From Firmicutes bacterium CAG:582 (lineage in GTDB: Bacteria > Bacillota_I > Bacilli_A > RF39 > UBA660), in NCBI GenBank assembly GCA_000435515.1, contig FR884181.1, positions 1 to 7,607 of the forward strand: a DNA stretch of 7,607 nucleotides. The letters are read 5' to 3'. Below, piece after piece: positions 1 to 5,159 of this stretch. The notes beneath the pieces were generated by a model, which was given only the letters and a program-made list of their open reading frames with translations, was not told where the DNA came from and did not search any database. Position 1 is the stretch's first letter; the number at the start of each line of letters is the position of its first letter. The translations under genes and the position numbers were made by a program.

Positions 1-2
1 TT

Positions 3-368
3 AGTGTAATCTTCACAGCTGCAAGTATAGATGGGAAGGATGTATACTCAACAGTCGTTGATGATACAAAAAAGATAATAACATTTGAAACACCAAAATT
101 AAAGACATTAAATCAAACTAGCATACTTACATATGAGGTTACTAATGATTCAAATCAATATGATGCAGAAGTAAATGTAACATGTGTACCAAAGACTGGT
201 ATCTATGATGCAAATGTAACGGTTACATGTGTACCAAAGGAAGGTACAACAGCAAAATACACAAGCATCAAAAACAAACTAGAAAATGATGCAACAAAAG
301 TACTATCAAAAAGCTCAGTAAATGGAACATTAACAGTAACACTAGATAAGGTAGCAACAAAGTGTTAG
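3..368 (+). CDS. Surface/secreted beta-rich protein, 5'-partial fragment ending at a probable frameshift
   Basis: An open frame enters from the left edge and runs about 121 codons to a TAG at 366-368. It encodes Thr/Val/Asn-rich alternating sequence typical of extracellular beta-sandwich domains, such as the SipW-dependent TasA/camelysin-like proteins; that comparison is by style only. It contains a near-perfect tandem duplication: YDAEVNVTCVPK (159-194) and YDANVTVTCVPK (204-239), a 45-bp unit. Its last 21 codons (KVLSKSSVNGTLTVTLDKVATK) resemble the first codons of the next frame (VLAKESLNGTLTITLYKLPTK). Restoring one A in the short A-run at 359-361 would join the two frames into one protein. 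I therefore read it as the upstream part of the same gene as 362-1390, not a separate gene. The true N-terminus and any signal peptide lie outside the window. Confidence 0.7.
   Translation, partial: SVIFTAASIDGKDVYSTVVDDTKKIITFETPKLKTLNQTSILTYEVTNDSNQYDAEVNVTCVPKTGIYDANVTVTCVPKEGTTAKYTSIKNKLENDATKVLSKSSVNGTLTVTLDKVATKC
159..239 (+). repeat. 45-bp in-frame tandem duplication (YDA-V-VTCVPK)
   Basis: Segments 159-194 and 204-239 are 36 nt each and differ at five positions by my count. Both encode YDA(E/N)V(N/T)VTCVPK. The 45-bp spacing keeps the frame. The duplication doubles a cysteine-bearing beta strand. Confidence 0.8.
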
Positions 369-421
369 CAAAAGAGAGTTTAAACGGAACATTAACAATA
401 ACACTATATAAATTACCAACC
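291..421 (+). repeat. Diverged 63-bp tandem duplication spanning the frameshift
   Basis: Copy 1 begins with gcaacaaaag at 291 and copy 2 with gcaacaaag at 354, an offset of 63 bp or 21 codons. Both encode (K)VL-K-S-NGTLT-TL-K--TK. Copy 2 has three A where copy 1 has four (297-299 plus the A of aca, against 359-361), which moves the reading frame by one. Downstream codons stay alignable to copy 1 only after adding that base. Confidence 0.75.
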
Positions 422-1390
422 AAAGAAGTAACTGAAGAATATACTTGCACACTTGAAGTTAATGCAATTGAAAGAGACAAAGCAGGTTACGCAGGATCAA
501 CAGAATGGACTTATGATTATACTGGAGGAGAACAAACATTCACGGCTCCAATTAGAGGAAAATACAAAATAGAAATTTGGGGAGCACAAGGCGGAAGTTC
601 ATCTAATAATTCTACATATGGAGGATACAATGGTTCTCAAGCGATAGGTGGCTATGGCGGATATTCAGAAGGAATGGTAACACTATCTAAAAATCAAAAG
701 TTAAATATTGTAGTTGGCGGTGGCGGAACTTCGTCAGGAATGAATGAATTCTCAGTTGCTAAAGGAGGCTATAATGGTGGAGGAAATGGAGGGAAAGGAA
801 ACACTTCGTTTTATTCAATAGGATGTTATTCTGGAGCAGGCGGTGGAGGAGCGACTCATGTAGCATTTTCCACAGGACTTTTATCAGGATTTAAAGATAA
901 TCTAAGCGAGTTATTAATAGTAGCTGGTGGAGGCGGAGGAGCAATAAATCACAATATAGAAAATAACAATGGTGGCTCTGCCGGAGGAATTTACGGAAAT
1001 GCGGGAAGTTTTCTTAAGATTACAACCTGTAATACAAACTTGCCTAAAATTAGCGGAGGAACACAAAATTCAGGATATCTTTTTGGTATGGGACAAACAG
1101 GTCGTGATGCAGTCAATGTGAGTTGTGGTCAATCAGGAGCAGCAGGAGGTGGAGGCGGTTTTTATGGCGGAATGAGTCAAACCGAAAATTACGATACATC
1201 AACAGGCGGAGGCGGTTCTGGATATATAAGCAATACACTTTTAACGGAAAAATCAATGTATTGCTATAATTGTACAGAATCAAGCGAAGAATCCACTAAA
1301 ACCATAAGTACAACATGTGTAAATTCAACACCAACGGAAAATTGTACAAAACAAGGTAATGGTTATGCTCGTATAACTTTAATAAATTAA
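362..1390 (+). CDS. Glycine-rich surface protein with ALK/LTK-type glycine-rich domain (downstream part of frameshifted gene)
   Basis: This 342-codon frame opens formally at GTG 362, but that codon has no convincing Shine-Dalgarno site and no signal peptide follows. It is better read as the continuation of the upstream frame. Residues 1-40 finish a beta-rich domain (EEYTCTLEVNAIERDK). Residues 50-75 (WTYDYTGGEQTFTAP, then GKYKIEIWGAQGG) and the Gly runs at 87-145, 158-163, 188-193, 262-270 and 282-287 match the bacterial form of the ALK/LTK glycine-rich domain, as I recall that family. LLIVAGGGGGA and the closing GNGYARITLI are typical of it. Cys occur at 29, 155, 223, 255, 301, 304, 319 and 328, so disulphides outside the cell are plausible. 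There is no LPXTG motif or C-terminal membrane anchor; attachment, if any, would come from the missing N-terminus. Likely role: cell-surface or adhesin-like display; the ligand is unknown. Confidence 0.8.
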   Translation: MLAKESLNGTLTITLYKLPTKEVTEEYTCTLEVNAIERDKAGYAGSTEWTYDYTGGEQTFTAPIRGKYKIEIWGAQGGSSSNNSTYGGYNGSQAIGGYGGYSEGMVTLSKNQKLNIVVGGGGTSSGMNEFSVAKGGYNGGGNGGKGNTSFYSIGCYSGAGGGGATHVAFSTGLLSGFKDNLSELLIVAGGGGGAINHNIENNNGGSAGGIYGNAGSFLKITTCNTNLPKISGGTQNSGYLFGMGQTGRDAVNVSCGQSGAAGGGGGFYGGMSQTENYDTSTGGGGSGYISNTLLTEKSMYCYNCTESSEESTKTISTTCVNSTPTENCTKQGNGYARITLIN

Positions 1391-1419
1391 AAAAGCATCT
1401 TCAATTCGAAGATGTTTTT
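1391..1419. terminator. Bidirectional rho-independent terminator between convergent genes
   Basis: The arms catcttc (1396-1402) and gaagatg (1408-1414) pair around a 5-nt loop. The stem extends through a G-T pair and four A-T pairs into the flanking A-run and T-run. It therefore gives a U-run on either transcript. It lies one base after the plus-strand stop at 1390 and runs into the minus-strand gatD stop at 1418-1420. Confidence 0.9.
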
Positions 1420-2098
1420 AGTTTATATTAAAATTCTTTAAATATTCATGATATGCTTTATAATCAACTAATTTAGTATTCACTTTATCAATACCAATAT
1501 ACTTTAATAAAGCATCTTTAAAATATGGATTTCTTATTAATATTGGTCCAAGTAAGTAAGTACCAAAGAAATTATTTTTATGAATTCCTTCAACTTTGCT
1601 TTCTAAATCATTTCCAGTTCCTTTAATAACTTCAAATAGAAAATCATCTTTTATATTGTTTGAGCTAAATCTATTTTGAAATCCTATTATAGTTTCTTTA
1701 ATAATATCACATTTTAAAACTTGTTCTCCAACAATTCTATCAGTAGTTCTAGATTCAAAATTAAATACTCCAAGACATTTTTTATCATCAATTTTTTTAC
1801 CAAATAATTCATAAGAATTACCAGTCATAATAAACATTTTTTTATCTATTACATTTTCAATTTTATCTTTATACTTTAAGATATCTTTTCTAACAATCTC
1901 TTGATTTCTTTTTGTTCCCATACCCATATAAAATATATCGTATTTCTCAAAATCAATTTCATCATCAACCGATAAAGTTTTAACGTTTACTTTAAAACCA
2001 GCATATTCAATTGCAGTTTTTAAAGCAAGAACATTTCCTTGTTCACCATAATAATTCATTAAATCATAATATAAGTGTGCAATTTTAATTGTTTTCAT
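1418..2098 (-). CDS. gatD: GatD-like class I glutamine amidotransferase homologue, catalytic residues apparently lost
   Basis: This 226-residue protein has the length and order of GatD, the glutaminase subunit of lipid II isoglutaminyl synthase, which supplies ammonia to MurT. The N-terminus (KIAHLYYDLMNYYGEQGNVLAL, residues 5-26) matches the family, as do the G-M-GTKRNQ stretch (59-66), GVFNFESRT (110-118), GFQN (139-142) and GTYLLGPILIRNP (179-191). In Staphylococcus aureus GatD, as I recall it, the nucleophile lies in ICGGYQFLG and the histidine in GTYLHGPIL. Here those regions read MTGNSYELFG and GTYLLGPIL, so neither the Cys (about Thr92) nor the His (Leu183) is present, and GFENHGGRT has become GFQNRFSSN. 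The only Cys, 108 and 130, are elsewhere. The start is supported by AGAGG 5 nt upstream, inside the end of murT, implying translational coupling. It may be a structural partner using free ammonia, or may have a new role. Confidence 0.85.
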   Translation of the reverse strand: MKTIKIAHLYYDLMNYYGEQGNVLALKTAIEYAGFKVNVKTLSVDDEIDFEKYDIFYMGMGTKRNQEIVRKDILKYKDKIENVIDKKMFIMTGNSYELFGKKIDDKKCLGVFNFESRTTDRIVGEQVLKCDIIKETIIGFQNRFSSNNIKDDFLFEVIKGTGNDLESKVEGIHKNNFFGTYLLGPILIRNPYFKDALLKYIGIDKVNTKLVDYKAYHEYLKNFNIN

Positions 2099-3440
2099 AC
2101 ATACCTCTTATCAACATATCTTTTATTTTTGCTGTCATATCAAAGCATACCATTGTAATAATTTTTCCTTTAGAATTCTTTTCTACATCGTATAAAAGAT
2201 TATCTATATCTTCAACTAAAACTAATTTCTTTTTATCAATACCGGCATAAATTAATCTAGAGTATACATCATATTTAAATCTACCTATACAAAATATTTT
2301 ATCTATTGAATCTATATTTAAAAGTTCAAAATCAACGTCATATAACCAACTTAAATCATTATATGAATACCTTCTTGAAACATTATCAAATCCAATTATT
2401 ATAGTTTTTAAATCATCACTTTCACGAATATAATTAATTGTTTGTAAATATGAAAGGGCATTTTCATTTTTAGATTCTACCATTTCAATTTCACGTTTAC
2501 CAAGTTTATAAGTTTTCATTCTTTTTGAAGGAATGATATCTTCATTAAGTTCTCTAATGATATCTTCATCTTTTACATCTATTGTTTTACATAAGGTATA
2601 AGCAGCTAATGTATAATAGCAACAGAAAAATACATTTCTATTTAAATGAACCAAAGTATCATTTATTAACATAAAATTCTTATCCAAATCAATATCAGTT
2701 GCTAAATAGTCAACAGGTCTTGAAGAAAAATCACATTTAGGACAAGAGTAGGAACCAATATGTCCATAATGATAAAAACTATATTTTAATTTTGTATCAC
2801 ATTTAGGACAATAAGCTGCATCAACATTATTGCTTATTGGCTTTTTTAAATCATATTTTGTTTTATCAATTCCATATGTTGTTATATTTTTATGGGTTAA
2901 TTTTAATCTTGAAACTATAGGATCGTCGGCATTAATAACTAAATGAGTTGAATCATCAATAGAAGATGCAATCTTATCAAATATTATATCTGGACTACCA
3001 TTTCTTGCAGGTTGATCTCTTGTAACATTAGTGACTACTAAATGAGTCAATTTTTGTTTCTTAAATATTTTTGAAATAAACGATTCATCTAATTCCATAA
3101 GCAACACATCAGCATTAACCTTTTTAGTAAATGGATTAGTATGATTAAGTATTAAAGTAATAGCTGCATTATAAAGGTTTGAACCATTTTTATTCCATAC
3201 AACTTTATATCCTGACTTTGAAAGTATATGAGCAATCATTGAAGTTGTTGAACCTTTACCACTTGATCCAGTAACTCCAATAACATACTTTGGATATTTT
3301 AAATCATCTAAGATATCTTTATTTAATTTAGATGCATAATATCCTGGGGTAACTGATCCATCTTTTTTAAAAATGGGCTTTAAAATATAACATCCCAAAG
3401 ATAAACATTTATTAAGTATAATAGCAAAAAAATATTTCAT
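2085..3440 (-). CDS. murT: MurT-like Mur ligase family protein, divergent (lipid II isoglutaminyl synthase subunit homologue)
   Basis: This 451-residue protein has the MurT architecture. A short hydrophobic N-terminus leads to the TPG motif (31-33). The ATP loop is TGSSGKGSTT (57-66), the acidic site MELDE (115-119), then TNVTRDQ (137-143) and INADDP (169-174). The family's Cys4 zinc ribbon is at C211/C214 and C233/C236. The C-terminal DUF1727-like region carries NDLSWLYDVDFE (361-372), whose Asp362 aligns with the conserved RDTSW Asp of S. aureus MurT. In classical MurT/GatD the ligase activates the D-Glu carboxylate of lipid II and amidates it. Oddities: the P-loop resembles FolC-type GTNGKGST more than the GTNGKTTT of MurT, and the KNPAG motif reads KNENA (324-328). 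It is the first gene of a two-gene operon overlapping gatD by 14 nt. The start is fixed by GGTGAT upstream. Substrate identity is less certain than fold. Confidence 0.85.
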   Translation of the reverse strand: MKYFFAIILNKCLSLGCYILKPIFKKDGSVTPGYYASKLNKDILDDLKYPKYVIGVTGSSGKGSTTSMIAHILSKSGYKVVWNKNGSNLYNAAITLILNHTNPFTKKVNADVLLMELDESFISKIFKKQKLTHLVVTNVTRDQPARNGSPDIIFDKIASSIDDSTHLVINADDPIVSRLKLTHKNITTYGIDKTKYDLKKPISNNVDAAYCPKCDTKLKYSFYHYGHIGSYSCPKCDFSSRPVDYLATDIDLDKNFMLINDTLVHLNRNVFFCCYYTLAAYTLCKTIDVKDEDIIRELNEDIIPSKRMKTYKLGKREIEMVESKNENALSYLQTINYIRESDDLKTIIIGFDNVSRRYSYNDLSWLYDVDFELLNIDSIDKIFCIGRFKYDVYSRLIYAGIDKKKLVLVEDIDNLLYDVEKNSKGKIITMVCFDMTAKIKDMLIRGMYENN

Positions 3441-3455
3441 AACATCACCACTTAA

Positions 3456-3464
3456 ATTATACCA
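3456..3464 (-). promoter_or_regulatory. Extended -10 promoter of murT-gatD
   Basis: The minus strand reads TGGTATAAT, a perfect -10 with an upstream TG. No good -35 lies at the normal distance. The predicted start of transcription is only about 9 nt before the murT ATG, so the GGTGAT ribosome site would be almost at the 5' end of the mRNA. Confidence 0.65.
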
Positions 3465-3470
3465 TAAAAC

Positions 3471-3488
3471 TTTACTTTTATAAGTAAA
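3471..3488. promoter_or_regulatory. Perfect inverted repeat TTTACTT-ttat-AAGTAAA between divergent genes
   Basis: Two 7-nt arms (3471-3477 and 3482-3488) are separated by 4 nt. The plus-strand arm includes the -35 of the kinase-like operon, and the element lies in the -35 zone of murT. It could be an operator for both directions, though AT-rich dyads also arise by chance. Confidence 0.4.
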
Positions 3489-3499
3489 TGTATTAGAAT
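3471..3499 (+). promoter_or_regulatory. Promoter of the leader ORF / kinase-like gene pair
   Basis: TTTACT (3471-3476) as -35 and TAGAAT (3494-3499) as -10 are separated by 17 nt. This places the transcription start near 3506, ahead of the GAGGGG site at 3518-3523. Confidence 0.55.
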
Positions 3500-3528
3500 A
3501 GATGTACTTTTTTTAGTGAGGGGTATTT

Positions 3529-3603
3529 ATGGTTATTAAAGATTATTGTGAACTAGTAAAATGTAATAAAGAAATTAAAAAGTTTGAGGTATCAGTATGC
3601 TAG
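3529..3603 (+). CDS. Possible 24-codon leader ORF, translationally coupled to the kinase-like gene
   Basis: ATG at 3529 follows a strong GAGGGG site by 5 nt and opens a 24-codon frame (MVIKDYCELVKCNKEIKK, then FEVSVC) ending at TAG 3601-3603. The stop overlaps the next gene's start in the arrangement ATGCTAG, so a ribosome finishing here is placed on the downstream ATG at 3597. The peptide is Lys-rich, has three Cys and matches no family I know. Its LVKCNKEIKK resembles the downstream start LVKCKDIKEI, and the DNA shares a 14-nt repeat. It may therefore be a relic of a duplicated gene start, a regulatory leader, or chance. Confidence 0.45.
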   Translation: MVIKDYCELVKCNKEIKKFEVSVC

Positions 3604-3613
3604 TAAAATGTAA
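3553..3613 (+). repeat. 14-nt direct repeat CTAGTAAAATGTAA
   Basis: CTAGTAAAATGTAA occurs at 3553-3566 and 3600-3613, 47 bp apart. Weaker similarity continues after a small insertion (taaagaaatt against taaaagaaat). The offset is not a multiple of three. The first copy is inside the leader ORF and the second is at the start of the kinase-like gene. Confidence 0.7.
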
Positions 3614-4322
3614 AGATATAAAAGAAATAACTGATCTTTATCAAGATGGAATTGTTTTAGGAAAAGGTACTACAGCTATAGTGTATTTAAAAAATAATAA
3701 AACTATAAAGGTGTATCAAGATTCTAAAGCAAAAAAACTGATATTTCAAGAATTTGAAATGAAAACTCATTTGGAAGAATTGTGTCAAGTAAAAGTGAAA
3801 AATATATGGACTCCAAATGAGGTGTATCTTGTTGATGAGGAAGTAAAAGCAACAGGTCTTAATTATATTGATGGTAAAACCTTATGGGAAGAAATACCTG
3901 ATATTAGTATGGATTTATTTTTAGAATATTTAGAAGTTTTAAAAGAAAGTGTATATAAATTAAGCGAAAATAATATTTGGGTTAGAGATTTCTTTTCTGG
4001 AAATGCTGTTATTAATAAAAATGGTATAAATATAATAGATACAGATGAATTTTACTTTAGTTGTCTAGGTAAAGAAATGTGTTTAGAACATAATATAATT
4101 GAAATACTTCATGATATTTTTGATGTGACTTTTGGCCTTGAAGAAAATTTTCATTTTAGTTCAAAAAGTTTAGATTTATTGTTAAGTGATTATTCGGATA
4201 TATTTGCTCCAATAGAAGCTGATTTTAATTTATATAATGCTTTAAGAAGTGAATTAGGAGGAAATACTTCAGTAAAAAATTTAAAAAATTTAATTAAAAC
4301 ATTAGGAAATGTGAAACAATAA
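3597..4322 (+). CDS. Small protein-kinase-like protein, paralogue 1
   Basis: This 241-residue protein has the landmarks of the protein-kinase-like fold in the right order. The glycine loop is LGKGTTAIVYL (21-31) and the ATP lysine is K38 in TIKVY. A candidate helix-C glutamate lies in FQEFEM (50-55). The catalytic loop is VRDFFSGNAVI (129-139) with D131 and N136, and the metal-binding aspartate is D148 in IIDTDEF. The HRD histidine is replaced by Val. All residues needed for phosphotransfer appear present, so it is probably an active kinase, but the substrate could be protein or a small molecule (APH/RIO/Bud32-like size). No membrane segment or sensor domain is visible. The start is supported by GAGGT (3586-3590) 6 nt upstream and overlaps the leader ORF stop. 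Roughly two in five residues match the next gene, with no terminator between them. Confidence 0.75.
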   Translation: MLVKCKDIKEITDLYQDGIVLGKGTTAIVYLKNNKTIKVYQDSKAKKLIFQEFEMKTHLEELCQVKVKNIWTPNEVYLVDEEVKATGLNYIDGKTLWEEIPDISMDLFLEYLEVLKESVYKLSENNIWVRDFFSGNAVINKNGINIIDTDEFYFSCLGKEMCLEHNIIEILHDIFDVTFGLEENFHFSSKSLDLLLSDYSDIFAPIEADFNLYNALRSELGGNTSVKNLKNLIKTLGNVKQ

Positions 4323-4336
4323 AATATTTTTCATAA

Positions 4337-4348
4337 TGTAATGTTACA
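4337..4348. promoter_or_regulatory. Short palindrome TGTAA-TG-TTACA between the kinase-like genes
   Basis: A 12-nt inverted repeat with 5-nt arms lies in the 53-nt spacer. A -10-like CATAAT (4332-4337) abuts it without a convincing -35. It may be an operator-like site or a small mRNA hairpin; support is weak. Confidence 0.25.
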
Positions 4349-4375
4349 ACGTTTATATATTTTTAGGAGACAAGT

Positions 4376-5089
4376 ATGATAATAGAAAATAAAAATATTG
4401 CAACAGAAATAGCTTTAAGACCTGTTTTAGGAATAGGCACTACGGCTATTACATTTTTAACAAGAGATAAACAAGTATTAAAAGTGTTTTTAGATACTGA
4501 AAGAAAAGATCGCTTATTTAAAGAATATGATATGTTAGAACATCTTCAAGAACTTGGAAACATTAAAGTAAAAAACATTTATACTCCCAATGATATATAT
4601 GTGAAAAATGGGAAAGTAGTTGCAACAAAACTTGATTATATAAAAGGAAATGTGTTAGAAAAACATATACCTAATATAACATTAAAAGTTTTTACAGAAA
4701 TGATTTTAGAACTTATTGAAGAAACTCATGAGTTAAGCAAGCTAGGAGTTTATGTAAGAGATTTTCATAGCAGAAATGTTATTATAAATAGAAATGGTAT
4801 AAATATATTTGATACTGATCAATTTGATTTAACATATTTCAATGAAGATGTTTGCTTGGAACATAATTTAAATGAGTTCATTCATGAAATTCTTATGAGT
4901 GTATTTAAAATACCTTATGGATTTACTTTTGATAGCAAATACTTAAATCAAGTTTTATCTAAATTCTATTCAGCAATTGGAACTTATGAAGATGATTTAA
5001 CTTTATACTATGCTTTATGTAAAGAATTTGGAGAAGATGAATCAATAAAAAATGTAAATAGACTTATAAAAGAAATAGGAAGATATTAA
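4376..5089 (+). CDS. Small protein-kinase-like protein, paralogue 2
   Basis: This 237-residue paralogue is collinear with the preceding gene over its whole length. Shared landmarks are the glycine loop VLGIGTTAITFL (17-28), K36 in VLKVF, E50 in FKEYDM, YVRDFHSRNVII (126-137) with D129 and N134, and D146 in IFDTDQF. The spacer motifs KVKNI-TPN (65-72) and CLEHN (160-164) are also shared. The CLEHN helix after the metal-binding loop is conserved in both copies and may be a family signature. Catalytic residues are intact, and the HRD His is again Val. The start ATG follows an AGGAGA site at 4365-4370 with 5 nt between. The 53-nt gap from paralogue 1 lacks a clear terminator, so co-transcription is likely. 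The divergence argues for an old duplication with both copies kept. The substrate is unknown. Confidence 0.75.
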   Translation: MIIENKNIATEIALRPVLGIGTTAITFLTRDKQVLKVFLDTERKDRLFKEYDMLEHLQELGNIKVKNIYTPNDIYVKNGKVVATKLDYIKGNVLEKHIPNITLKVFTEMILELIEETHELSKLGVYVRDFHSRNVIINRNGINIFDTDQFDLTYFNEDVCLEHNLNEFIHEILMSVFKIPYGFTFDSKYLNQVLSKFYSAIGTYEDDLTLYYALCKEFGEDESIKNVNRLIKEIGRY

Positions 5090-5114
5090 AAAATAAAATC
5101 TTTCCTTTTTTTTT
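5078..5114 (+). terminator. Rho-independent terminator after the kinase-like pair
   Basis: ggaagat (5078-5084) can pair with atctttcc (5098-5105), leaving one bulged T and a 13-nt AT loop. Nine Ts follow (5106-5114). The 5' arm lies inside the last codons and the stop (5087-5089) is in the loop. The loop is large and the stem weak, but the T-run is strong. Confidence 0.6.
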
Positions 5115-5128
5115 AGTTTTTTTTATAG

Positions 5129-5149
5129 TATAATGAAAGCATGATAGGC
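5129..5149 (+). promoter_or_regulatory. Promoter and short leader of ftsA-ftsZ
   Basis: A perfect TATAAT (5129-5134) inside ATAGTATAAT is followed six bases later by ATGATAGG, where transcription should begin. The region upstream is T-rich without a good TTGACA match. The same ATAGTATAAT/ATGATAGG arrangement precedes the gene at the right edge of the window. Confidence 0.6.
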
Positions 5150-5159
5150 AGGTTTTATT

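Noticed and set aside
357..368. Programmed -1 frameshift at A-AAG
   Set aside because: Slippage from AAG (360-362) to AAA (359-361) would join the frames, but there is no full heptamer, upstream ribosome-site-like stimulator or obvious downstream hairpin. A simple deletion relative to repeat copy 1 explains it better.
268..480. Minus-strand 70-codon frame
   Set aside because: It is antisense to the surface-protein gene, low-complexity Leu/Ser/Val, with no ribosome site.
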